From assembly GCA_002502045.1 (NCBI GenBank), contig DAPE01000011.1, positions 62,001 to 126,000 of the forward strand: a DNA stretch of 64,000 nt, read 5' to 3'. Positions 7,761 through 19,900 of this stretch are shown one piece after another. Positions within the stretch are counted from its first letter, which is position 1; every line of letters begins with the position of its first letter. This DNA is from Candidatus Parvarchaeota archaeon UBA573 (GTDB lineage: Archaea > Nanobdellota > Nanobdellia > Parvarchaeales > Parvarchaeaceae). The notes beneath the pieces were generated by a model, which saw nothing but the letters and a program-made list of their open reading frames with translations, ran no database searches and was not told where the DNA came from. Position numbers and translations under genes: made by a program.

Positions 7761-10700
7761 CTAGCAGGTATATTTAGTTGGTAGATCTGAAAAAGACTGA
7801 AACGATATAGTGCCTGTTTGTCCTGAGTTTAAATTACCGCTAGACGGAACTGGCTTGTAACCATCCTCATAATAAAATCCACTATTACAATAGACGTCTG
7901 TTATTATCTTATTTACAGAAAAAGAAGATTGCACAGAAGTAGAGCTTTCTGAAACAGAAGTAGAAGTGGAATTGAAATAGTTTCCTGCTAAACTTCCTGT
8001 CCAGCCCTTGCTGATTAATAATTTGCTTGGAAGGCCAGTTTCATCAAGTGTAACTGAGTACACATTTGGTGAGATTGTTAAAGCTTCCTCTACGGTTAAA
8101 CGCAAATTACTGCCAATAAAATTAAGTTTTGTAGATCCTCCCGGCCAATACAAAGAATACTCTGAAGAAGCAAAAGGTTCATCTGGAGGCATCGCATAGA
8201 AACCTGATGAGTTAGTTACATCTGTTTCATCTTCAGACTGACATGTACCAAATACAAAATCTCCTTTTGATGGAGAAAGACCGCTAATTGAACACCCAGT
8301 AGTATTATAATAACTCTTTAGAGTATTCAAGTTATAACCAACAAGCCCTATTGCTGTTGCATAAGAATACGCAGATCCAGAATATGTAATGTTTATCAGA
8401 TCGCTGCCAGAATTAGAAGCAACAGTGCTCCACATATAATATTCTGGATAAGAGCTAGTATTTGATTGAATCAAGGAGAAAGAATCCCCAAAAGTGTCTG
8501 ATATCTTTGCAGTTCTTTGGTTTATTGTATCTGTAACTAAAATAACCTCTCCTTTAGTAACATTTTTGAGGGTTAAAGTTAAAGAACTAGCTAGAGATGT
8601 ACCTGCACTTACATATGTAAAGTTTTGAGTACAATTAGTTGAGGAGAAGTGTATATCCTGAGTTGCACCGGCAGATAAAGAGCCTGAAGAAGGTTGAGGA
8701 ACATAAACACATCTGCCTATAGCTTGATTGTTAAGATATGTATTAGCCGTGGTATTACTTAAATTAAAGCTGTATGTCCCGGGTGAAACAGAAAAGCTTA
8801 TACTACTTAAAGTAGCTGATTCTGTGATTTTATTATAGGTTACAGACCAGTTTGTACCCTTTGGAAGGCCTGTTTCAGTAAATGTAGTAGCGCATGTATT
8901 GGATTTAACAGTAAATACGACACTTTGTGTACTACCTGCTAAAAGATAACCTGAAGATGGATTAGGGATATATTCCTGCGGGCAACTAGATGAAGGACTA
9001 TTAACACTTGGAATAGAAAATGAATAGTTTCCAATAGTACTTCCAGAAGTAGTGTTTACAAATTCTATCTGTGCATTATTATCCACGAATCTCGGGCCTC
9101 CTGCGTCATTTTTTGGTATTTTTGTAGAAGCAGTACTACCAATCATATTTCCATAAGTTACATTCCAATTTAATCCTTTTGGCAATCCTGTTTGATTAAA
9201 GTAAGTATAACAGGTTGTATAACCTGTAAATTGTATATACGTAACTGTTCCAGAAGTTTCGTAACCATTGCTTGGAGAAGGAGTATAAATTGTGCGGCAA
9301 TCGTTAGTTACTGAACTGTTTGAGAGAGTAGAAACATTAAATGAATGTGTGCCTATAGAATAGAAATTTATGGTGCTCCCAGAAGAACTCCTATTAACGG
9401 CATTATAAACCATGTTCCATTTGTAACCTACAGGAAGACCATGCTCAATGAATGTTGTCTTATTAGGCTGTTGTAATGTTAGTATTGACCCATTTGAATA
9501 ATTTATCTGATATACCGGAGTTGGAACAACTTCATAGCTTTTTGGTGATACCAATAATGTGTAACTTATATTCCAAATAGTCGGAAGATTATAAGCTAAG
9601 TAATACTGAGAGGTTATAGCATAAGTTTTATTCCCAGGAGTTTCATACAGGCAGTTCACGATATACCCATACAATTTATTATTTATTGGATCACACTGCT
9701 GATCAGAAGTTATATTGAAGCTCCACTTTCCGCCACTGTAAGTTGAAGTGAATACTCTATTATTGCCATTTGAACAGGCACTATTTAAATTAACGGCGTT
9801 TCCAACGCTATCAAAAACAGATACGGAAGGTTGTGCCTGATTTGTCGAATTCCCTATGCTGTAGAATTGCAATGAATGCAAACCTTCATTTAAAGTGCCT
9901 AATGAAAGGAAAATTCCTTCCTTATAACTACTAGGGAGAGTTTTACCAGAACATAGTTCTCCCTCACCTAAAGTGAAAATACCATCACCGCTTACATTAT
10001 AGGGAGGAGCACAATTACCAGATGTACCTCCTGTAAATAAGCTTAATGCATAATCTAAAATGCTGCCATTTATAAAACCAGGTATGCCACTAACCCCAAA
10101 GGAAGGATTCTGAAGCATTAAGATATTTAACAGGTCATATGAATAATCTGCAGAAATAGACAATGCTTTACTTGGCAAGTTTGATTCCAACAGAGATGTA
10201 GGCAATAAATCTGTAAGTATATCACTAGAACCTTCTATTTGGGACTCAGATAAACCTGTAAAGTAAGCATCTTTGACAGAATTTTGCTGTTTACTGTTAG
10301 GGATAGAGATATTTAGAGGATAGCTGTTTCCTATTACTCCCATCCCTACACCAAAACTACTAGAATTAATATATTGAAGTTCATACGAAGCAACCGTAGA
10401 ATTTATAACAGGGCTGTGATAAGCTATGCAATTGTCTTGCACAGTGGGGGATATATAACCTGATTTACTAAATGAATTACAACTTTGTGCCTGCCCACCC
10501 GTTCCATTTCCATTTACTGTCTTAGTTTTAAGTGTTGCATTTATTAAAGTTGTGTTTGTGTATGCACAAGCAGTATTACTTGAAATTGAGAGGGAATCAG
10601 ATGATAATGAACCAACAGAACTACAAGCAGTTATTGTGCCAGTATAACCACTCTGGCATGAATAAAATTGTTTAAAACTATCTCCACTTTCATTTGTTAT

Positions 10701-13700
10701 ATTTATGCTAGGATTAGCTGTTATAAATGAGTCTCTTCCAGCTTCACATCCGCCAACTTCTGCGATCCCATTTGGATTTGTTGTAGTAACTGGATTTATA
10801 GATCCTGCGGTAGAATATGCTTCCCAATTCCAGCCGTTTAATACATTACTATTTATTAAATTTGTTTCATTTCCGCAGATATAACTTGATGCTGAAATCA
10901 AGCCTGTTTTTTCCGATTGAGACCCTTGTATTTTAAGATTAGAGATTTTAGTTGATGAAGACTTTACTTGAAATGAACTAGAGGGTAATGCTGAGCAGGC
11001 TGCAGTTATATTATATTCAGTTGAATTTATTTGCTTGTAAGAAACACTTGCAGCACATATCCCGGAATTTGCATTGTTAGGATAACTGCAAGATCCAACC
11101 TCAGAATTTGTACTATTTGTAATTAATATGCTGCAATCAAATGAAACTGAAAAAGCTGAAGTTTTTGCATCTGTAGAGTTCATTATAGTTTTTGAAACAG
11201 AGACTTTTAAAGAGGAAGAATCTTTAGAACTTAAAGAGTATAAAATATTACCATCTGTTGGTGCACAATTATAAGATATTCCGTTTAAACTGCCTATGTA
11301 ACAACCGCCTCCAAATGAAAGATTCCCATTACTTCCAGTAGGTATAGCTTCGATACTGTCATAAGAACCGTTTGAAGGGATGATTGGTACTGGTTTTGTA
11401 CAAGCCGTGTAACTCAATATCGTTTCATTTATAGAACAACTTTGTATAAAAACACTGCCTTTAGGACTGTACAGCATCTCTAAACCGCTATTATTAGAAG
11501 AATGACTTAGCATGTAATTCTCCCCAGAATTTGAGGATGAATAAGCCTCTAAGTTGCCGTTAACATAAAAGTATGGAGAACTAGATATAGAAAGGTTTGA
11601 TGGTAATGTACATGAATCATATAAAGTCCCTATGCCATTTGTATAATTTCCAGGTTGATATGCAAACCCTATAGATGATGTGGAGTTTTCATTCAAAACT
11701 GAGCTTAAAGAAGATTGAGGGGTATAAGAAGGCACACTACCATAGATACAATAAAGCTTTTCTGGTGTTAATATATCACTAGAGGATATATTTGAAGCGG
11801 TTATCTGGCCGTTACTTAAACTGAAAAGATTTGAGTTAACATAGGTATAATTGTAACATGAAGTCTTTATGTTATCTAAAGTAGTTATATTATAGAATAC
11901 AGGACTTATACTACTTAAATTTACGTTATTATATTTATTGTAGCCAACATTTATTGAAGGAGGCACATAAAAGGTTCTAAGCGCATTATCCTGCAAATAA
12001 GAGAAATTTGCAATTAACTGGTTCTCCACTTTGAAATTTATTGGTGATCCTTGAGCATGTATAACATCAGTTATTATTGGAGAGCCTGCATAAAAACAAT
12101 ACATGCTAGTTATTGCCTGAGAAGGTGTTGCAGTCTGGAATATTTTTGTATTAGCGTAGTTTATGCTGCCGAAGCCTGTTTCCGCAAAATTAACAGTTTG
12201 GGAGGAAGAATAACTAACAGTAAAACAGTCCTCAACCGGTCCGGTAATTGTTGGGGATATTGCAGCAGAAGAAGTTGAAACATTATTAAATAGTAGATTT
12301 CCAAGCGTTTTTCCGCCTACAGAAAATGAATCTACACATGGCCCAAAACCTGACTTGCAGTTACTTATAAGATCCGCATTAAATAGGTTTGTAGATAATT
12401 CTACATTAAATGGTGTGCTGTTATAATTAATCAAATTTGAACTGTATTGGATTGAAGGAGTATTACTTTCAAAAACTGAATAAGAACTACTACTGTTACC
12501 AATAAATACATAATCGCAGGATTGAGAACTGGATACAGTAACCTGATAAGGAACCTCTGTATAGGGATATGGACTTTGAGTAACTAATCTAATATTATTA
12601 CAACCTCCAAAATTATTTATAAGAGTAAATTGTATTGGAGCATCTTTTATTCCAGTATTAGGTATTGTTAAATTGTATTCTGATATCGGAGCATCGGAAA
12701 TAGCTGATGACTCCATATACAAAAGCCCTTTAGACTTTTTATTGTAATTTGATGGGTTTATAAACGCAGATTCTGGCAGGATACTCCCATTCTCATTGTA
12801 ATCAAAGGTTATCAAGGCATCAGATAAATTGCAACCTGTAGGATAGTTAACTATACCATTGTAAACTACCTTATTAGTTATTTGCGAGCAAGAGCTGCTA
12901 TGTGGGATTATGCTTAGATCTTGAACGTTTATAGGCACCCCATTTATACTAATGTTCAGAGATTTATTGCTTATATTCTGTATAGAAAGACCAGACTGAA
13001 CATCTCCGCTTCCAAGGTAGGCATTATTGGATTTATTCATAAAAACTGCCCTAAGATAGGTAAAATCGCTATTTATATTACACATAATAGTACCATTTGG
13101 TAAAGAGTATTCACCCGGTTTTATTTCAGTAACACCTAAATTACCAGAATTGTTATAGGCATTTACTATATTACAATCAAAAGGAGTTCCATTTATGTTA
13201 TAAAGATATAAAGTTGAGTTGTACAGCTGCTTGCTTAGTGGAACAACTGAGAAAACCAGAGAAACACCATTATTAATACTAACGTTTATAGGCAAGGTAA
13301 CCATGAATAATCCATTTTTAGAGGGTTTTGAGAGTGTTTCATTAGCTGACATAAGTATTGTTCCATCTGCACTTTTATTGGACATGTTAAGGTTTGAATT
13401 GTTGTACATATCAACATAGAATGGACCGTAACTTGAAGAGATATTTATGTAAGAGTTATTTATTTCTGCATTACTAAGACAAGAAGAAATTGAACTACCA
13501 GATTCAAATGTTGCATTTACAGAAGTAGATTCTGTATAAGAACATTGTATTGAACCTTTGCTTGTTAAAGAAAATGTAAATGTCTTATTTGAAAAAGTAG
13601 AGTAATTAACTAAAGTATCAGTACCAATTATCCTCAGCAATGAGGGGTCACTAACAAGGTTATCAGATATTATTGTAAAAGGAAGAGAACTGCTTGGAAG

Positions 13701-16700
13701 AGAAACTGGAAATGATTTAACAGTCGAGTTAAGAGAATTATATAAACCAGAAAGATTCCTGAAAAGGTTACTTTCACTACCATTTCCAAAGTAAGCAAAC
13801 GCTTCATAGTTGAAATTACCGGAAGTCTGATTAAGAGTTGGCTTTTCTAACTGAAATGAGGATGTTGATGACACATACTGTGGCAGGTTGTCATAATTTA
13901 ATGCTACTTGATCAGAGTATGGCATAAATAGTATACCTGTCCAACTTGTTACTAAAACCTGACTAGCTTGTTTATCGCTTCCTGAGTACATACTGTTAGA
14001 TAGAGCATAATTCAGGTTAGAAGGAGAAACTATCTGTTTAGACCAGAAAACTCCAAAATCTTGTACGTTGTCGGGAGAAACAAAACATGAAATTGATGAA
14101 CCCTTAAGGCTGCTAAGCCCTAAAGAATAAGATCCACTACCATTTAAAACGGAAACAGATGGCTTGACAGTGACATTTAATGCATTTGAGGTAGAATTAA
14201 CAGAATTTACATCAATTGATACATTGTCCTTGTATATACTTGTTCCTTTTAATGGAGAATTTGTTAGATTAAAATTATAACTTACGATATACTGCCATAT
14301 CGGAGAAATTGCTTCACTATTATTAGTTATTAGTTCATTGTTATGAATATCCGAAGCATTCTTTGTAGATGAAGGAACAAGTGGATTTACTTTAAGGTGG
14401 GAAGGATTTGAAAGAGTACTAGCAGGGCTATTACCATTGTTCCAAGTAACATTGAATGAATTACCAAAGAATACACTTAAATTGTATTTACCTGAAAGCA
14501 ATGCCTCGAAAAGAGACATTGGAACCTGCAAAGTAAATGTAGCTGTTCCGTTAGGTGCTATAACTGGAACATTTGAGCTTCCAGAATCAGAATGAGCTAG
14601 TAAGGTATTTGAAGTTCTTATAACATTATCGGAAACCCCTGACTGAGGATCATATATCCACATCCCAAGCAAAGAGTTATTAAAAGGCCCGTTTTCGTAA
14701 CCTTCAGAGGCTGAAAAAAGGGAGTTTAAAGGTATAGGATTCAGAGGGTGACCACTATCAAAAACATACATGTTAGTATCAAAATTATTATTGTAATCAA
14801 CTTGAATAATACCGGTTGTTGAAGACATTGAAGATAAAAACCCTTGATAAAGTTCATAATTTGTCACTTGATTGTTCTGTGAATTGTAAAAAATACTGCT
14901 TATATTGTCATTTCCGTATAAAGCCACTAAGTAAGGATTTGTTATAACCGTGTTTCCCACATTCTTAACAGTTATAACTAAGTTAACTGATGAAGAATTA
15001 ACATTAAATGCGGGACAGTTTGTACTTATATTTTGAAGGAATAAAGTAGAATTAGCCTCTGGATTTGCAGGATTTTTCTGTCCTTCGAATAAACCGCAAT
15101 AGTCCCCCGCATCATTTGCTACGTATATTGAGTTTATCCAAGCATCCGTTATGTTTTGAGCCTGTATCCCATTATAAGTACATTTTATATTACTAGCAAA
15201 TATACCATCTTCAAAATTTAGATATTCACTCCTGCTTTTACTAAAACAATTTGTATTATTGAAAAATGCGTTGCAGGTTCCAATTGAACTTGTGTAGTTT
15301 TCAGCAGCGGTTGGAGGTATAACTCTAGTATAACTTGGGGAGGTATACACTCCATCAGCAGTATTAAAACTTTCTCCATAGAAACAAAAACTATCTAAAG
15401 CTGTCAATGTAAAGTTATTTTCTTGAGAAGTATTTAAGTAACTTGGATAAAATGGAGTATCATACAATTGACTGTATTTTAGATTATTTGATAACCACAG
15501 TCTTTCATATGAGATGTTATTTACTGTCTTAGGGTTTTCAAATGTACAGCTGCTTAAAGTGTTATCGATAGTTGAATTCCATGCACATATTGGAAATATT
15601 CCATCTGTTCTAAAATCAACATATTGCCCATTATCGAAATCAGGGTAATAAGCGCCTTCTAAGTCAGGAGATGTAAAAGTATCAGCACTTTGAGCGGTTA
15701 CTACATTTTGCCCAAAACGCAGACAGCCACCATGTGGCGAGCTAGCCACACATACAGTTTGACTTGATGAAACATCAGCTATCGCAGAGATTCCTTTATT
15801 TGAAACATAAATTTCAACACTTGAAGAATTATCAGCACCGAAATAAGACATAGATAAAGGCGTTAAAAAACTGGTTGTTACGTTTAGGTATTGTAAATCT
15901 CCTTTGTTACCCTTTGGAAACTGAGCATAGTTTGATGAAGGCATTGTATAATTAAAAGCAGGGCTTATGGATTGAACTTGATAAGCCAAAAGAGAGTTAA
16001 ATGAGCCTGTCCATGGAGTTGGAGCAGCAGTAAGAAAATAGCCTAGGGAGTAATAAACCCCAAAAGCATTTTGATCTGGCGATGCTAGGAATACTGAAGG
16101 AGTAAATCCACTTAGTGTAGATATATTATATAGATTGCCTACAAACCCCGGATAGGTTATATAGTTATTTATAAAAGTTGACCCGCATGAAACAGCAGGT
16201 ATTATCAACGTACTGGGAGCTATACTTCCAGGCAAATTTGTATAACCTGTAAAAGAGGTGTTTATTGCATATATATAATTTATATTATTCTGACTTAAAT
16301 CAGAATAAGGATGTATTGTTGAATTACTCCAATTTATAAAATTCTGATATGGGAATTTTGAGGAGGGAAGCTGATAAGCGTGAGGTTCACTCTTGTTGGT
16401 TACAGCTGAATAAAGATTTGAATAATTAGCATAGTTACTGTTAGGGAATTTGTTGTCTACCTGTGGAAATCCGAGATAACCAACTAGATTAGTAAAATTG
16501 GCAATTTCAGGCCCACCGCCGCAAGAAAACAAAGCAAAAACATCAAAAATGCATACATGTGGGCCAGTTATCTCGCTTAATGCACTACATGAATAAGCTT
16601 GTGATGAAGAGGAGATATTACCAGGATAAAACTTTTCATTTAACCAAAAATTACTGTTATAACTAAGTGAAGAGGTATTTATGTATTCGTTTTTAGTGAT

Positions 16701-16910
16701 AAAACTAGAAAAAGATGGATTGCCACCAGGAGATATATCAACAACAAATTTAGATAAACTAGAACTTTGATTATTTAACTGTGAAGAATGCAATACCGAA
16801 TAAGAAAAATTAACACCCAAAGATGTTAAAGCTTTATTCGCAATTAAGACAGATAAGACTATTATTGCACAAATAATTAACACCTCAGACAATCTTTGTT
16901 TATTATTCAT
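7761..16910 (-). CDS. Giant cell-surface protein (3049 aa) with C-terminal GLPKG-type repeat modules
   Basis: One uninterrupted reading frame of 3049 residues. It has an N-terminal hydrophobic anchor or signal (about residues 9-28), and the rest is predicted outside the cell. The body is rich in Ser, Asn, Thr and Tyr, with very many Asn-X-Ser/Thr sequons and numerous scattered Cys. Near the C terminus, modules begin with an (E/Q)xGLPxG...W...Y motif (about residues 2490, 2575, 2683, and a divergent copy near 2957) and end with a YxPxPSSGxLxxGxT motif. Such repeats are known from surface and thermopsin-like proteins of acidophilic archaea. Before the last copy is a beta-rich domain (DTFGDSFSL...VASNSGSDLINITYSG). 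The gene starts three bases after the 1140-aa gene's stop. Its function is unknown; adhesion or an S-layer-like role is inference. Confidence 0.85.
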   Translation of the reverse strand: MNNKQRLSEVLIICAIIVLSVLIANKALTSLGVNFSYSVLHSSQLNNQSSSLSKFVVDISPGGNPSFSSFITKNEYINTSSLSYNSNFWLNEKFYPGNISSSSQAYSCSALSEITGPHVCIFDVFALFSCGGGPEIANFTNLVGYLGFPQVDNKFPNSNYANYSNLYSAVTNKSEPHAYQLPSSKFPYQNFINWSNSTIHPYSDLSQNNINYIYAINTSFTGYTNLPGSIAPSTLIIPAVSCGSTFINNYITYPGFVGNLYNISTLSGFTPSVFLASPDQNAFGVYYSLGYFLTAAPTPWTGSFNSLLAYQVQSISPAFNYTMPSSNYAQFPKGNKGDLQYLNVTTSFLTPLSMSYFGADNSSSVEIYVSNKGISAIADVSSSQTVCVASSPHGGCLRFGQNVVTAQSADTFTSPDLEGAYYPDFDNGQYVDFRTDGIFPICAWNSTIDNTLSSCTFENPKTVNNISYERLWLSNNLKYSQLYDTPFYPSYLNTSQENNFTLTALDSFCFYGESFNTADGVYTSPSYTRVIPPTAAENYTSSIGTCNAFFNNTNCFSKSRSEYLNFEDGIFASNIKCTYNGIQAQNITDAWINSIYVANDAGDYCGLFEGQKNPANPEANSTLFLQNISTNCPAFNVNSSSVNLVITVKNVGNTVITNPYLVALYGNDNISSIFYNSQNNQVTNYELYQGFLSSMSSTTGIIQVDYNNNFDTNMYVFDSGHPLNPIPLNSLFSASEGYENGPFNNSLLGMWIYDPQSGVSDNVIRTSNTLLAHSDSGSSNVPVIAPNGTATFTLQVPMSLFEALLSGKYNLSVFFGNSFNVTWNNGNSPASTLSNPSHLKVNPLVPSSTKNASDIHNNELITNNSEAISPIWQYIVSYNFNLTNSPLKGTSIYKDNVSIDVNSVNSTSNALNVTVKPSVSVLNGSGSYSLGLSSLKGSSISCFVSPDNVQDFGVFWSKQIVSPSNLNYALSNSMYSGSDKQASQVLVTSWTGILFMPYSDQVALNYDNLPQYVSSTSSFQLEKPTLNQTSGNFNYEAFAYFGNGSESNLFRNLSGLYNSLNSTVKSFPVSLPSSSLPFTIISDNLVSDPSLLRIIGTDTLVNYSTFSNKTFTFSLTSKGSIQCSYTESTSVNATFESGSSISSCLSNAEINNSYINISSSYGPFYVDMYNNSNLNMSNKSADGTILMSANETLSKPSKNGLFMVTLPINVSINNGVSLVFSVVPLSKQLYNSTLYLYNINGTPFDCNIVNAYNNSGNLGVTEIKPGEYSLPNGTIMCNINSDFTYLRAVFMNKSNNAYLGSGDVQSGLSIQNISNKSLNISINGVPINVQDLSIIPHSSSCSQITNKVVYNGIVNYPTGCNLSDALITFDYNENGSILPESAFINPSNYNKKSKGLLYMESSAISDAPISEYNLTIPNTGIKDAPIQFTLINNFGGCNNIRLVTQSPYPYTEVPYQVTVSSSQSCDYVFIGNSSSSYSVFESNTPSIQYSSNLINYNSTPFNVELSTNLFNADLISNCKSGFGPCVDSFSVGGKTLGNLLFNNVSTSSAAISPTITGPVEDCFTVSYSSSQTVNFAETGFGSINYANTKIFQTATPSQAITSMYCFYAGSPIITDVIHAQGSPINFKVENQLIANFSYLQDNALRTFYVPPSINVGYNKYNNVNLSSISPVFYNITTLDNIKTSCYNYTYVNSNLFSLSNGQITASNISSSDILTPEKLYCIYGSVPSYTPQSSLSSVLNENSTSSIGFAYQPGNYTNGIGTLYDSCTLPSNLSISSSPYFYVNGNLEAYSSSNSGENYMLSHSSNNSGLEMLYSPKGSVFIQSCSINETILSYTACTKPVPIIPSNGSYDSIEAIPTGSNGNLSFGGGCYIGSLNGISYNCAPTDGNILYSLSSKDSSSLKVSVSKTIMNSTDAKTSAFSVSFDCSILITNSTNSEVGSCSYPNNANSGICAASVSYKQINSTEYNITAACSALPSSSFQVKSSSTKISNLKIQGSQSEKTGLISASSYICGNETNLINSNVLNGWNWEAYSTAGSINPVTTTNPNGIAEVGGCEAGRDSFITANPSINITNESGDSFKQFYSCQSGYTGTITACSSVGSLSSDSLSISSNTACAYTNTTLINATLKTKTVNGNGTGGQAQSCNSFSKSGYISPTVQDNCIAYHSPVINSTVASYELQYINSSSFGVGMGVIGNSYPLNISIPNSKQQNSVKDAYFTGLSESQIEGSSDILTDLLPTSLLESNLPSKALSISADYSYDLLNILMLQNPSFGVSGIPGFINGSILDYALSLFTGGTSGNCAPPYNVSGDGIFTLGEGELCSGKTLPSSYKEGIFLSLGTLNEGLHSLQFYSIGNSTNQAQPSVSVFDSVGNAVNLNSACSNGNNRVFTSTYSGGKWSFNITSDQQCDPINNKLYGYIVNCLYETPGNKTYAITSQYYLAYNLPTIWNISYTLLVSPKSYEVVPTPVYQINYSNGSILTLQQPNKTTFIEHGLPVGYKWNMVYNAVNRSSSGSTINFYSIGTHSFNVSTLSNSSVTNDCRTIYTPSPSNGYETSGTVTYIQFTGYTTCYTYFNQTGLPKGLNWNVTYGNMIGSTASTKIPKNDAGGPRFVDNNAQIEFVNTTSGSTIGNYSFSIPSVNSPSSSCPQEYIPNPSSGYLLAGSTQSVVFTVKSNTCATTFTETGLPKGTNWSVTYNKITESATLSSISFSVSPGTYSFNLSNTTANTYLNNQAIGRCVYVPQPSSGSLSAGATQDIHFSSTNCTQNFTYVSAGTSLASSLTLTLKNVTKGEVILVTDTINQRTAKISDTFGDSFSLIQSNTSSYPEYYMWSTVASNSGSDLINITYSGSAYSYATAIGLVGYNLNTLKSYYNTTGCSISGLSPSKGDFVFGTCQSEDETDVTNSSGFYAMPPDEPFASSEYSLYWPGGSTKLNFIGSNLRLTVEEALTISPNVYSVTLDETGLPSKLLISKGWTGSLAGNYFNSTSTSVSESSTSVQSSFSVNKIITDVYCNSGFYYEDGYKPVPSSGNLNSGQTGTISFQSFSDLPTKYTC

Positions 16911-16913
16911 AAA

Positions 16914-19900
16914 TCACGGCCAATTTGTATAAGTTTGTTTGTTTACTATAGTTAGATTTGGGTATAGAGTACTAAAATCATTATACAACTCATCTATATT
17001 AAAGTTTGGAGGATATGCTGAATAAGTAGCATTAAGAAGCGTTAACTCGAAAGGATTTTTATTTATGCATGCAAACTCCTCGTAATAAGAACTTAAATTT
17101 GCGGAATATATATATGGGGGAATAGGTTCTGTATTCGATAGATTTAAACCCGTTGTAGAATAATAAGCGTTGAAATCATGTTCATTTTTAGAAGGATAAA
17201 GGAAAGTAAATGGTTTATTGTTCAATTCAGAAGAATAAAAGAATGGGAAAACTGAAGAACCATTGTCAGAAAAGCTGCCATTGTAATAAGCGCCCTGTCC
17301 ATAAACGATATATAATTCATTTGGAACATTTTTTGTAAGGTTAATCCATATAAGTCCTCCATTTTGAAGAGGTGTTTGATTCCACCAATAAAGCTGTGAA
17401 ACACTGTTAGTGTATACTCCAAATATTTTTATGTAACCTGAAACAAGATAACCTATATTGAAATTACTATTTAAATAAAGCTCAAGCTGATAAGTATTTG
17501 AAAAAGAAGATGCATTTAATGAAACCTCATTGAAGTATGTGTTGTTATCAGTAGTAATACCAAACGAGGCATTTAAACTGGGATTAAGCTCTGATACAGG
17601 CGCATACGCCAATTCATTTTCAATTGGTTTGTAATAAGGTAGGTAATTGGATAGAAAAGCATAGCTTATGATGTCGGAAGAGGGTTTAGAAGGCGTTGAT
17701 ATACCAAGTAAATTAACTTTAGATGTAGCAGAAACGGAGTTACTGTAAAAGCTACTTTGAAGGTTAGAATTTAGATATGCAGTTAGATTACAAATTGTTT
17801 TATCATTACAATAGCGATTAAAACTTAACTCATTCTGTGTACCTGCTGCAATGTAGTTATTAGAACCTGCAAGCATATTCTCTGAATCTGTTAATATAGA
17901 GTAATTGTAGATACCATCTGGATTCTGTAATGAATTAAATGAAGCCGAAATAACATTATTTAATAAATCCGAATTGCTGGAAAAAAATGCACTTATTCCA
18001 GCATATGGCCCTGTTGAATTAAAACCTACATTAAAACTAAAGTTTCCAGGCAAATTTAAAGAACCATTGTATAATGCAAAGGTTTTGTTGTAAAACGATA
18101 AGCTAGCAGAATCCGCTCCTCCTCCATAAACCGAAACAAGTTTGTAATTTGTATTCTGGGCTGTTGTGAAATTTTGGTTATCTATCACGAAGTAATCTGG
18201 ACATGTATTACTGCTTGTAATCCAGTCTTCATAAGAAAAACTTGAAACTTTATAGTATGGACAGAAGTACTGCCCATCCGCCATCTTACTGCAGTACTCT
18301 CCTTTTACAGCGGAACTTGTAGCATTTAGGTAATTAGCTACCTTAGGGTTAGAAGTCTGCAAACTGGCTATGCAAGTATGATTTAAAAATTCCTGGGATA
18401 GTACTGGTGCGCAGTTTATATAGGTTAGATTATTTGTTATAAGCGCCTCTGAAAATCCTGGATAACCAGATGAGTAAGGAGATTTTTCTATACCGCATGA
18501 TTCTGTTGGAGTTAAATGAAGATTATTTTGATAACCAAAATCTAGAGAGATAGGTATCCCCAAAACCTCCTCCGAAAAATTACCATTTACTGGAAGGCTT
18601 TTTACAGAATAGGAATAATTAGAATTTACGCTGTAATTACTTGAATTTACACAGGAGCTTATCTCACTTGCATTAACTGACAAGTTTAATACATTTATAT
18701 TGAAATTAGTGCCTGAAAGGAAACTTAATTCCTCTGGCATTTGCTGTTGAAGAAGCGCCACTATATCCTGTGAAAGCGTTGAAGATAATAAATTTCTGCA
18801 ATAAGCTAAATCAGAAGAATTTTGTTCACAGTTATATATATAGGTCCCATAATAAGATTCTTTTACCTTATTCAATTTACTCAATAAGTAACTTGTACCT
18901 TGTGGAGAACCTAATTGCAGAATTAAAGCAGAGTACCAGTCATACTTTGGCTTACCATTGACTGAAACTGTCTTAAGGTTTACGGCGTTTATAGCATTTG
19001 AGATATAATTATCTATCTCATACTGTGCAAAACCTTCTATTCTTTGATTCCCTATTGTGAAAGTTTGATTTACAAAAGATATTCCTAACTGCATTAACTT
19101 GCTGAGATAATTTTGTCCGGTTATAGCATCGGAAAGAGTAAGGCAATTCTGCAAATTATATTGACCTTCATTGTAATTTACACATACTTGTGGGGAGTAT
19201 AACGGAAATAACGAATAAGAGACATAGATATTCTGATTATTAGGAAATAATAGATTTTGAGTACCCGATTCTTGTATACTATTTAAAATATATTTGTAGT
19301 AAATAAAATTAGGTTGGATGCCAAACATTACATAGTTCGTTGGCTTTATAGAAAATATGCCATTTACAGTAGATGTAACTGAGAATGTATAATTAATCCC
19401 TTCAAACGAAAACCCGCTTTTTGAATTGTTTATGAGCTTTATTTGACTAGGTATTCCATTTGCAATATCATATGAAATTGCACTACTCAATGAATACAGA
19501 TTTTGATTTGGTAAGGGAGTTAAATAAAAAGAAGTTAAACCATTTGAGGTGTTTGTATAGATTATAGCAACATTACCATTTGGGAATGTAGCTAAAGTAT
19601 ACTGGCTTGATGGAGAAACATCAGATCCCTTAAAGAATAAACTAACCGCAGTTGACTGGTCTATCACACCAGAAATTATATTCTGGAGGGGAAGAGAAGT
19701 AAAACTCATGCCGGAAAGATTAAAATTAAGTCCTAAAGGTATGTTGCTGATTAAAGCTAAACAGCCTTTTGAAGACCAGCTACATACTGAAAATGTTGTT
19801 GCTGTTGTGTTATAATAAAATTCATATTTATTGCTTAAGAATGGCGCAGAAAAGTTACCAAAAAATACGCCAGCTTTATGATTTGAAAGATTTATAACCA

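Noticed and set aside
7761-16910. Giant ORF as a chain of frame-linked pseudogenes or an assembly artefact
   Set aside because: The frame stays open for 3049 codons with constant composition, regular sequons and coherent C-terminal modules, so one real gene is the simplest reading.
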